This document shows positions 6,253 to 13,524 of a DNA stretch of 16,803 nucleotides, piece by piece. Both the position numbers and the translations under genes were made by a program. Numbering within the stretch: the stretch's first letter is position 1; each line of letters starts with the position of its first letter. Where the stretch lies: contig DFZN01000027.1 in assembly GCA_002382735.1 (NCBI GenBank), positions 10,871 through 27,673 of the forward strand. Direction: 5' to 3'. Below the pieces are notes generated by a model. It was not told the DNA's origin. It saw only the letters and a list, made by a program, of their open reading frames with translations, and ran no database searches. This DNA comes from a bacterium UBP11_UBA4055. Its GTDB lineage: Bacteria > UBA4055.

Positions 6253-6845
6253 TTAGGTTCCTTCTTGTTCGAGGTGAAGATCTTGTCTATAAGGCCGTAT
6301 TTCAGTGCGTCTTCCGAAGACAGAAAATAGTTCCTGTCAGTATCTTTTTCGACTTTTTTCAAAGTGTTCCCGGTAGTCTCGCTAAGTATCCTGTTGAGAG
6401 TTTCCCTGGTCTTTTTCATCTCTTCGGCCGCTATCATAACATCCGAGGTCTGACCCTGAGCTCCGCCCCACGGCTGGTGGATCATGATCCTCGAGTTGGG
6501 CAGGGCGATCCGCTTGCCCTTTTTCCCCGCGGTTAAAAGTATCGCTCCCATGCTCGCCGCCTGACCTATGCAGATCGTCGAAACATCGGGCTTTATATAG
6601 TTCATCGTATCATAAATGGCGAGACCTGCAGTAACGACTCCTCCGGGGCTGTTGATGTAAAGTGATATATCCTTATCGGGATCTTCAGCCTCAAGATATA
6701 GCAGCTGGGCAACGACGAGGCTTGCAAGGTTATCCTCGATCTCGGAGTTTATAAAAATTATCCTCTGTTTAAGAAGAAGTGAATATATGTCATAGGCTCT
6801 CTCACCTCTGCCTGACTGTTCTATGACCATAGGTATTAAAGACAT
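6249..6845 (-). CDS. clpP: ATP-dependent Clp protease proteolytic subunit ClpP
   Basis: A 198-residue serine peptidase forming the tetradecameric chamber that works with ClpX. The nucleophile S98 in GQAASMGA and H123 in IMIHQPWGG are in the standard positions. The third triad position, normally Asp in a D-[TS]-[DE]-R-D motif, is Asn: the sequence is DTDRNYF (N172, codon at 6330-6332). Asn at this position is known from Listeria monocytogenes ClpP1, which suggests altered or complex-dependent activity rather than a dead enzyme. No long propeptide is visible. GGAGG lies four bases before the ATG, and the gene is 11 bp behind tig and overlaps clpX by 4 bp. Confidence 0.97.
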   Translation of the reverse strand: MSLIPMVIEQSGRGERAYDIYSLLLKQRIIFINSEIEDNLASLVVAQLLYLEAEDPDKDISLYINSPGGVVTAGLAIYDTMNYIKPDVSTICIGQAASMGAILLTAGKKGKRIALPNSRIMIHQPWGGAQGQTSDVMIAAEEMKKTRETLNRILSETTGNTLKKVEKDTDRNYFLSSEDALKYGLIDKIFTSNKKEPK

Positions 6846-6856
6846 TGCGCCTCCAG

Positions 6857-8095
6857 TTAGTTATTTTCAGTTTCGTTCTGTTCTTTTGAAGTTTCAACAA
6901 AACTGACTTTATTCTTTGTCAAAAGTATATCTCTCATTTTCTTGTCGAGCAGATAGTCTTTAAGCATCTGTTTCTTTTCTTTTGGAGAATAATATTTTTC
7001 CACCTTTTCAAGATCTATGGAATTTTCTTTTGCGATCTCCTCAAGACGGCTTTTTACATCCTCATCGCTTACAGTAATTTTTTCATTTTCGACTATTTTA
7101 TGTCTGATGTATTCCCATTTCAGAGACACTTCGGCATTCTGACCGTATATGTTCTTCATCATTTCTCTGTCGATGCCTTTACCGTACTGCTTACGGGCGT
7201 TCTCCACAAGGTCGTCAATGTAGCGGTTAAGTATCGTGGGCGGAACATCGAAATTGTCGTGCCCTTCAACTATCTTTTTTGCCAGCTTGTCGAATATCTC
7301 TCTGCTTTCATTCAGTTCCCTGTTCTTTTCAAGCCTGTTCCTGACATCTTTCCTGAGCCCTTCAACGCCCTCGATCGCCGGATCATAACGCTTTACGAAT
7401 TCGTCATTCAGTTCAGGAAGTATCTTTTCGCTTACCTTGTCGATCCTCACCTCTATGTCATGTTCGGGCTTTTCATCAACTTTTACAGTCTTGATTTCGC
7501 CTTTTTTCATGCCTATGAACTGCTCATCTATCTTTTCATTTTCATTTTTTCCGATCTCTACTGTCTGTTTTTGCCAGTCAGATCCGGACGATTTTATTGA
7601 AATGTTCACGACATGACCCTTTTTCACAGGCTCGTCGGTCTCTTTTTCAGAAGAATAAGTGTCAAGCAGACGGTTCAGTGAGTCTTCAACTTCTTTCTCG
7701 GTAATTATTGATCTATTCTGCTCCACTGTAAGGTCTGAATAGCTTTTGAGTTCGAATTCAGGGAACACTTCAAGTACAGCAGTAAATGTAAGCGCATCGT
7801 CTTTTCTGTCAATATTCTCAATTACGGGTTCAGAGAGCGGATATATATTGTTCTCTATCAGAAACTCTCTGTATGACGAGTTCACGGCCTCGTTCACGGC
7901 CTCAGCTTCTATGCCTGCAGCGAATTTTGTCCTCAGCATAACTTCGGGAACTTTGCCAGGTCTGAATCCGTCAACTTTAGCGGTCTTTCTGAATTTCTCA
8001 AAACTTGTTTTTCTATATTTATCAAGTTCGGTCCCGTCAATTTCAAAACTTACTGTTTTTTTATACCCTTTTTCAGTTTTCGACTCGGTTTTCAT
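6857..8095 (-). CDS. tig: trigger factor
   Basis: A 412-residue ribosome-associated chaperone (Escherichia coli form 432). The N-terminal ribosome-binding domain carries the signature GFRPGKVP at 43-50. The middle FKBP-like segment (about 154-226) retains GQ-like ends such as FIGMKKGE but lacks the usual acidic-glycine loop with MIPGFE and the bulge before the last strand, so prolyl isomerase activity is probably reduced or absent. The C-terminal part (about 230-400) is the helical arm domain starting LPELNDEFVKRYD. The ATG overlaps the corC stop by 4 bp, and the ribosome site AGGAG lies within the corC end. It is followed by clpP, the usual tig-clpP-clpX order. Confidence 0.95.
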   Translation of the reverse strand: MKTESKTEKGYKKTVSFEIDGTELDKYRKTSFEKFRKTAKVDGFRPGKVPEVMLRTKFAAGIEAEAVNEAVNSSYREFLIENNIYPLSEPVIENIDRKDDALTFTAVLEVFPEFELKSYSDLTVEQNRSIITEKEVEDSLNRLLDTYSSEKETDEPVKKGHVVNISIKSSGSDWQKQTVEIGKNENEKIDEQFIGMKKGEIKTVKVDEKPEHDIEVRIDKVSEKILPELNDEFVKRYDPAIEGVEGLRKDVRNRLEKNRELNESREIFDKLAKKIVEGHDNFDVPPTILNRYIDDLVENARKQYGKGIDREMMKNIYGQNAEVSLKWEYIRHKIVENEKITVSDEDVKSRLEEIAKENSIDLEKVEKYYSPKEKKQMLKDYLLDKKMRDILLTKNKVSFVETSKEQNETENN

Positions 8096-9384
8096 TTGTT
8101 CTCCTCTTGCTTTTCCTTAATTCTGTCTATTTTTACCCATCCGATCCTCTGTTTCTGGACGGAAAGAATTGTGTATGTATATTCTGCAGCGGTTTTTTTG
8201 TCGCCTGTTTCCGGCACTTCTCCAAAAAGATCATATAAGTAACCTCCGAGACTTTCATAATCTCCGTCTTCAGGCAGGTTTACATCCAATATCCCGTTAA
8301 GTTCATCGATAGGTATCTTAGCATCAAATTCATAAGAGTGGTCGTTTATTTTTCTGTAAAGCCTTTCCTCTTCATCGAACTCATCCTGTATTTCACCTAC
8401 GATCTCCTCAATTATATCCTCCAGAGTGATCATTCCTGAAGTTCCGCCGTACTCATCGACTACAATGGCTATGTGGATCTTTTCCCTCTGGAACATTTTC
8501 AAAAGTTCAGAGATGTCTTTTGATTCAGGTATGAATGTTACTTCCCTGACGATCTTTTCAATGTTGAAATCATCTTCGGGTGATTTTATGTGATGGAGAA
8601 GGTCTTTAATATAAAGGATGCCTGTAATGTTGTCTATATTGTCTTTGTAAACAGGGATCCTTGAGAAATTGTTCTCGTTTATGAAGGCGAACAGTTCTTT
8701 AGTTGTAATATCTTCAGGTATGGTCATCATATCTACCCTTGGAACCATGATCTCTTTTGCGGTTTTTTCGCTGAATTCGAAGATCGAATTTATCATATTC
8801 TTCTCGTCTTCCTCCAGTACGCCGTCTTCTCCGCCTACCTCCATCAGGTTTTCGATATCTTTCCTTGTGTATTCGGATATCCCGTCAACATGCTTCAGCT
8901 TTCCCACAAAGATCCATACGATCTTCTCGATCGCAAAAGACAGCGGCAGGAGTATGTAGTAGAAAAACAGAATAATGCCCGAGAAACGGGTTACAAAAGC
9001 TGTCCTGTTTCTGATAGCGAATGATTTAGGGATTATCTCTCCGGTCAGCAGTATTATGAGCCCGATCACGATTACATTAGTAAGGATGCCGAGAGTTTCG
9101 AATCCTGACCCTTCGAACAGCTCTTTTGTAAAAAGAGCAGCTATTGTTGCCACACTCACATTCGCCAGGTTGTTTCCCAGAAGAAGTGACACGAGCAGGG
9201 ATTCTGACTTTTCAGACACCAGAGTAGCTATTTTTTTATGTCTTCCTTTCTTAAGTTCAGAGATCTCGCCTGCAGACAGGCTTACAAAAGCAGTTTCCGC
9301 CGCAGAAAAAAGCATGCTTGCGCAAAGCAGAATTAAAAAACCTGTTACCTTGAGTAATACAGGGTAGATACTGGGGGGCTCCAT
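8092..9384 (-). CDS. hemolysin-like CNNM/CBS-domain membrane protein (CorC/HlyC family)
   Basis: A 430-residue inner-membrane protein. The N-terminal DUF21/CNNM region (about 8-165) has four hydrophobic segments, with FSAAETAF (26-33), GNNLANV (70-76) and TGEIIPKSFA (114-123) typical of the family. Two CBS domains follow (about 213-265 and 280-330), with MVPRVDM, SRIPVY, VVDEYGGTSGMITLEDI. The C-terminal CorC_HlyC domain runs from about 340 to 425. Relatives are linked to magnesium or other divalent cation homeostasis; the name hemolysin is historical. The start overlaps the ybeY stop by one base (TAATG), with GGAG about nine bases before. In the wider family this gene is often next to ybeY. 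Confidence 0.93.
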   Translation of the reverse strand: MEPPSIYPVLLKVTGFLILLCASMLFSAAETAFVSLSAGEISELKKGRHKKIATLVSEKSESLLVSLLLGNNLANVSVATIAALFTKELFEGSGFETLGILTNVIVIGLIILLTGEIIPKSFAIRNRTAFVTRFSGIILFFYYILLPLSFAIEKIVWIFVGKLKHVDGISEYTRKDIENLMEVGGEDGVLEEDEKNMINSIFEFSEKTAKEIMVPRVDMMTIPEDITTKELFAFINENNFSRIPVYKDNIDNITGILYIKDLLHHIKSPEDDFNIEKIVREVTFIPESKDISELLKMFQREKIHIAIVVDEYGGTSGMITLEDIIEEIVGEIQDEFDEEERLYRKINDHSYEFDAKIPIDELNGILDVNLPEDGDYESLGGYLYDLFGEVPETGDKKTAAEYTYTILSVQKQRIGWVKIDRIKEKQEENK

Positions 9385-9848
9385 TAAATTGCTCCGGAAT
9401 TATTTGACTTGCCGAAATTATATTGTTTCCAAAGTGTTAATATTTCATCCTCTTTAGTTCTCATCAGCTTCCTTTTCTTTGCGTCCGTATCATCATAGCC
9501 TGTAAGGTGAAGAAGCCCGTGGAAAATGAGTCGGTAAAACTCTTCATTTAAAAGTACGCCGAATATCTTTGACTGTCTTTTAGCCTCGTCCGTACAAATG
9601 ATTATCTCCCCGTCGATCCCTGTCACAGGATCCTCGGCGTAATCGAATGTTATGACATCAGTACTTCCTTCGTGAGACAGATATTTTTCGTTGATATTTG
9701 TCATTTCAGTGTCACGAACGAACGAAATATTCAAAGAACTTATTGTAATCTTATTCATTTTCATAAAGAACTCGACTGAATTAATTACCGACCTCAGGCT
9801 GATCTTAGAAGTAGTAAAATTATCAGCGTTTATGTTATTTCTTTTCAT
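9384..9848 (-). CDS. ybeY: endoribonuclease YbeY (rRNA maturation factor)
   Basis: A 154-residue member of the UPF0054/YbeY metalloprotein family, involved in 16S rRNA 3'-end maturation and ribosome quality control. It has the core strand with STDVITFDYAED and the metal motif HGLLHLTGYDD. The first two ligands H110 and H114 are present. The third, normally His in HGxLHLxGYDH, is Asp (D120, codon 9489-9491), a variant I also recall from Bacteroidetes YbeY. The start lies inside the end of pgpH (14-bp overlap) with no strong ribosome site, so translational coupling is likely. It is followed by corC with a 1-bp overlap. Confidence 0.95.
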   Translation of the reverse strand: MKRNNINADNFTTSKISLRSVINSVEFFMKMNKITISSLNISFVRDTEMTNINEKYLSHEGSTDVITFDYAEDPVTGIDGEIIICTDEAKRQSKIFGVLLNEEFYRLIFHGLLHLTGYDDTDAKKRKLMRTKEDEILTLWKQYNFGKSNNSGAI

Positions 9849-12177
9849 TATCGGTGCCGTTAGTTTCTTCGGGTTTTACTTTTTCAGGATACTTGATTCG
9901 CTGATGATACATTCCTGTTATAACAGGGAGCATAGCTTCTCTGATTTTACTGAGATCATTAAGTTTTATATCACATTCGTCAAGTTCGCCGGACTGAAGC
10001 CTGTCCATTATAATTTCGTTAATGATCTGTCTGAACCTGTCTGCGTTCGCACCGGCTTCCGTTCTGCATTTAGCCTCGATTATATCGGACAGCATCACAA
10101 TGGCGGTTTCTTTAGTATGAGGCTTTGGTCCGGGATACCTGTAAACGGATTCGTTCACTTTTTCATCAGTTCCCTTTGACATGTTAACTGCTTTACTATA
10201 GAAATACTCCATCCTTGATATTCCGTGATGGCTTCTTATGAAATCAATTATTACCTCGGGCAGTTTGTTCTCATAGGCAAGTTTTATACCTTCTTTCACA
10301 TGAGCGGAAAGCACGAAAGCACTCATGCTAGGAAGCATTTTGTCATGCTTGTTAGGCATATTCTGCTGATTTTCAATAAAGTATTCAGCCTTTTTGATCT
10401 TTCCAATGTCGTGATAATATGAACCTACACGAGCAAGAAGAGAATTTGCATTTATAGCTTCCGATGCCGCTTCCGCCAGGTTGCCGACGGTAATACTGTG
10501 ATGATATGTTCCGGGAGCTTCGATCTGGAGTTTCTTGAGCAGCGGATTAGACATGTCTGAAAGCTGCAGGAGAGTAACATCGGTGGGGGTCTTGAAAGCC
10601 CTTTCCAGAATTGTCAAAAATGTCAGTGCGAGCAGCGGAGATACCGCCGAGTTAATGGCGCTGTGAGTAAGGATCGTTATCAGTTCGTCGAAAGAGGAAT
10701 TGTAAGTAAGGTAAAATCCGATACCCGGAATTATCAGTCCGAAAAGAGAAAACAGCAGTGTTTTGTATATGAATTGGAATATATCTCTTATCTTATTGAC
10801 TGCATACATCGTAAAAAGGCCGGAGAACATCGGAACAAAAACATACATAAAATTGCTTCCGATTATCAGAGAGACCTGTACAGAGCATACAACTGTAGTT
10901 GCGAACGCGACACGCATGTCAAAAAATACGGCTGTCAGAACCGATGTGACGGACATAGTGATAAGATAAGGAGAGAAATCATCGATATATTTTCTTGAAT
11001 AATAGACGATTAGGAGCTGAAGTAGTATAAGCAGAAATAACTGGGTGATGGATTTTATGTTATAAAGATATTTTTTCCTGTTGAAAAAGATCATCAATAT
11101 CAGAACTATGTAGAACAGAGACGAAATGATCGTTTTTCCCGTAAGGTCTTTAAAGTTGATCTTTTTAAAGAGCGAATTATTGTCTCTCAATGAAATCTCT
11201 TTCTGTTTCAGTTCAAGAGATCTCAGCTTCTTCAGATGGTTCTTTGTAACGACCATATTCTTCAGCAGTATCTCGTCGCCTTTTTTAACAAGACCGTCAG
11301 CGAGCGGGATTTCATTCTGGGCTTTTAAAATGAGGGAATCTGTTAATTTCTTACTAAATATCAGAGAAGGTTTTGAAAAGTTCGTTAATATTTTTTTCCA
11401 GTACGCGAGTGAATCATTGTCAAAATCGGCATGGATTGAGGACAGGAAATCTATATCTCTGCCGTCTTTTGCCGCAACATCCTCAAAATCGTTTATAAAA
11501 TATTCTTTCAGACCGTCTTCAGAATGGTCTTTCATTAAGAATTTTCCGAGATGTCGGTTAAAAATACCGCTTTTCGGTGTGTCGAGGATCCTGTCCTGAG
11601 TGTTCCTTCTGAGGTAGTAACCGATCCTCTTTCTCACATTGACATCACTTAACAGGTTCAGTTTGGACAATTCATCGAAATCAGCGCTGTAGTTCTGATT
11701 GAACAGAAATTTTTCCCTCTGGAAATTTTTTCTAAGGATCTGATAAACAGAATCTGCTGCATTTTTTTGCTTTATGAATAACTGGGGGTCTTTTTGAGAT
11801 AACGAATCCTTTTTCGCTTCAAAGAAAACGATCTTCTCATAAAGGTCAGTAACATTATTCTGCATTGATAAAAGCTCGTCAAAATCAGGACCGAAATTCT
11901 GGTATTGTCTGTAAAGGTGAATGTTCAGAGTATCGTTAAGAATGAATACAGGAACTATTGTCGATTTTAATTTGTTCCTCAGGTCCTCAAGCTCTTCTTC
12001 TGTTCTAAGAATTTCAAAATCGAAAGGAGCTATAATCTTTTCCGGAGCAAGAACGCCTTCTTTATAATCGAGAAATTCACTTGTCCTTTCTCTCGGCATC
12101 ATGTAAACAGTAACTGCCACCGAAAAGAGCATGAAGACGGACATGTATATTAACGCGGTTTTATTTCTCTTTGTCAT
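9835..12177 (-). CDS. pgpH: HD-family cyclic-di-AMP phosphodiesterase, PgpH type (7TM-HD)
   Basis: A 780-residue membrane protein. An N-terminal membrane anchor (about 8-27) is followed by a large extracytoplasmic 7TMR-HDED domain (about 40-340), several membrane helices (about 345-540) and a cytoplasmic HD domain (about 555-740). The HD domain shows LEIEAPGTYHHS-like EAPGTYHHS, VGSYYHDIGKIKKAEYF with H589-D590, and YPGPKPHTKETAIVMLSDIIEA. PgpH proteins hydrolyse c-di-AMP, the second messenger for osmotic and cell-wall control. The pgpH-ybeY order is also seen in Firmicutes (yqfF-yqfG). It is the first gene of the minus-strand operon; AAAAGG precedes the ATG. No clear promoter was found in the 115 bp upstream, which contain the terminator of the preceding gene. 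Confidence 0.93.
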   Translation of the reverse strand: MTKRNKTALIYMSVFMLFSVAVTVYMMPRERTSEFLDYKEGVLAPEKIIAPFDFEILRTEEELEDLRNKLKSTIVPVFILNDTLNIHLYRQYQNFGPDFDELLSMQNNVTDLYEKIVFFEAKKDSLSQKDPQLFIKQKNAADSVYQILRKNFQREKFLFNQNYSADFDELSKLNLLSDVNVRKRIGYYLRRNTQDRILDTPKSGIFNRHLGKFLMKDHSEDGLKEYFINDFEDVAAKDGRDIDFLSSIHADFDNDSLAYWKKILTNFSKPSLIFSKKLTDSLILKAQNEIPLADGLVKKGDEILLKNMVVTKNHLKKLRSLELKQKEISLRDNNSLFKKINFKDLTGKTIISSLFYIVLILMIFFNRKKYLYNIKSITQLFLLILLQLLIVYYSRKYIDDFSPYLITMSVTSVLTAVFFDMRVAFATTVVCSVQVSLIIGSNFMYVFVPMFSGLFTMYAVNKIRDIFQFIYKTLLFSLFGLIIPGIGFYLTYNSSFDELITILTHSAINSAVSPLLALTFLTILERAFKTPTDVTLLQLSDMSNPLLKKLQIEAPGTYHHSITVGNLAEAASEAINANSLLARVGSYYHDIGKIKKAEYFIENQQNMPNKHDKMLPSMSAFVLSAHVKEGIKLAYENKLPEVIIDFIRSHHGISRMEYFYSKAVNMSKGTDEKVNESVYRYPGPKPHTKETAIVMLSDIIEAKCRTEAGANADRFRQIINEIIMDRLQSGELDECDIKLNDLSKIREAMLPVITGMYHQRIKYPEKVKPEETNGTDNEKK

Positions 12178-12199
12178 TCACAACCTTTTTAATTCCCTG

Positions 12200-12234
12200 A
12201 AAAAAAAGGCGCATATCTGTCTACGCGCCTAATT
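12200..12234 (-). terminator. intrinsic terminator after the LysM protein gene
   Basis: On the minus strand AGGCGC (12230-12225) pairs with GCGCCT (12212-12207) around a 12-nt loop, and the hairpin runs straight into eight Ts (12207-12200). It separates the LysM/lipoprotein unit from the pgpH operon. Confidence 0.82.
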
Positions 12235-12291
12235 TTAACAAAGATATTCATTCCATATCTGCAGTTATCACCTTAGATTGTTCTTTTGATG

Positions 12292-12987
12292 TTACCTGGG
12301 AATTGTAAATTCCTGCTCAGGATAAATAAGGTCAGCTTCTTTCTGGCCCTCTTTAAGAACAGCATTATATTTACTCTGCCATGAACTTATCGTTTCTTTG
12401 TTGGCCTTATAAATATCAGTCCATTTGAAAGGATCATCATAGATATCTTTTTTCCCGGATATCTTCCACAAGCTGTCTCCTTTTTTAACGACATAAGATG
12501 TAACATAAGGCACAACGATAGAGCTTCTGACGGATTTTATTCTCTGGTCAATTCTCTCTATCTTGTTGAGGTATTCTGTGAGCGCCGAGATATTGTTTGT
12601 CCTGAAAGTGTTCAGTTCGGTTTCGAACTGATCCAGTTCGGCTCTTCTTTTGTACAGTTCTTCCGCAGGTAATGCTCCGAAAGATCTTACTTTGCTGTCA
12701 AGCGCGTCAAGATCTTTCCCGAACTGATCTACTCCGGCTTTATCAGATCCGACCATCTGGTAAATCTCTTCCCATGTCTGATCGATCTTTGTCTGAGTTT
12801 CAGTTATCTGGTCGTTGATGCCTGAAATCTGAGAATTAGCTGTTGCCATTTCAGATTCAAGTCTTGCAAGGTCTTCCTGAGCTTTCTGAAGCTTCGGCAT
12901 GTATTCCTCTTCGTAGTTTACCTTATCCTGGGAAAAGCCTAAGCTAAAAAAAGTCAAGACCAAAAGTGTGATAATCGTATTTTTCAT
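12292..12987 (-). CDS. exported coiled-coil protein with C-terminal LysM domain
   Basis: A 231-residue protein from ATG 12987, preferred to a TTG two codons upstream because AAGGAAG lies seven bases before it. The signal peptide is MKNTIITLLVLTFFSLGFS with a likely cut near Ser-Gln. Residues about 25-150 form a long charged coiled coil (heptad-like stretches such as LARLESEMATANSQISG). The C-terminus has a LysM motif beginning SYVVKKGDSLWKISGKKDIY with the DPFKWTDIYKAN continuation, which in related proteins binds peptidoglycan. It most likely sits in the periplasm on the cell wall. It is 20 bp downstream of the lipoprotein gene, and both have coiled coils, so a complex is plausible. I do not know a specific family name. 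Confidence 0.85.
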   Translation of the reverse strand: MKNTIITLLVLTFFSLGFSQDKVNYEEEYMPKLQKAQEDLARLESEMATANSQISGINDQITETQTKIDQTWEEIYQMVGSDKAGVDQFGKDLDALDSKVRSFGALPAEELYKRRAELDQFETELNTFRTNNISALTEYLNKIERIDQRIKSVRSSIVVPYVTSYVVKKGDSLWKISGKKDIYDDPFKWTDIYKANKETISSWQSKYNAVLKEGQKEADLIYPEQEFTIPR

Positions 12988-13007
12988 AGTCAATCTTCCT
13001 TGTGAAT

Positions 13008-13262
13008 TTATTTTAGTCTGCTTTCTACAGCTGCTTTTTCTTCCTCGGCTTTTTTGAGTTCTGTCTGAAGATCAGCAAGCTTGGTTTCAAGATTTCTTCT
13101 TTCCTTAGTCAGATCAGAAAGTTTTGTTTCAGCCTTTTTGACTGCGGTCTGGGTATCATCCAGAGTCTTCAGTTCATCTTCGTTGGCATATCTGGTACAG
13201 CCGGCGAAAAGAAAAGAGAGGACAATCATTGACAATATTATTGTCCTGATAGATTTTAACAT
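13008..13262 (-). CDS. small coiled-coil lipoprotein
   Basis: An 84-residue protein from ATG 13262, chosen over an upstream ATG at 13316 because GGAGG lies four bases before it and the protein then begins directly with a lipoprotein signal (MLKSIRTIILSMIVLSFLFAGC). The lipobox is LFAGC, with Phe at -3 slightly atypical. After the lipidated Cys comes a short linker, then an almost continuous charged coiled coil (about residues 32-84) in the style of Lpp or other outer-membrane or periplasmic tethers. The function is unknown. It is the first gene of a two-gene unit with the LysM protein and has a good promoter about 100 bp upstream. Confidence 0.8.
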   Translation of the reverse strand: MLKSIRTIILSMIVLSFLFAGCTRYANEDELKTLDDTQTAVKKAETKLSDLTKERRNLETKLADLQTELKKAEEEKAAVESRLK

Positions 13263-13360
13263 TGAACCTCCAATAGATTTATTTGGTTTTTTACCGTCAT
13301 ATAACGCACATTTCATCCTAAATTCCCGCTATTTCGATACCGTAAGCATTTAAAAGCATA

Positions 13361-13389
13361 AATATATGGAATGATGAGTTCTAAGTCAA
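13361..13389 (-). promoter_or_regulatory. sigma-70-type promoter of the lipoprotein-LysM unit
   Basis: On the minus strand TTGACT (13389-13384, five of six) is followed by exactly 17 bp and TATATT (13366-13361, five of six). The RNA would start near 13354, giving a leader of about 90 nt before the lipoprotein ATG. Confidence 0.6.
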
Positions 13390-13455
13390 GATATTTAATT
13401 TAAATTTTATAGCATCGAGTTGAATAACTGCACGGAATAATTTATAACAAAAGAT

Positions 13456-13485
13456 TTGGATTTACCATTGCGGTTGCGTTATATT
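13456..13485 (+). promoter_or_regulatory. possible promoter of the glutamate dehydrogenase operon
   Basis: TTGGAT (13456-13461) lies 18 bp before TATATT (13480-13485, five of six to TATAAT), in the intergenic region divergent from the lipoprotein gene. The -35 is poor. RNA would start near 13492, about 20 bases before the ribosome site TAGGAG at 13514-13519. Confidence 0.4.
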
Positions 13486-13524
13486 ATACAGACTGAAGAA
13501 CCGAAATTATCAGTAGGAGAAAAA

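Noticed and set aside
7746..9367. Several open frames opposite tig and corC (for example 7746-8120 and 8975-9367)
   Set aside because: Low-complexity Ser/Phe-rich translations typical of antisense frames; the minus-strand genes are clearly real.
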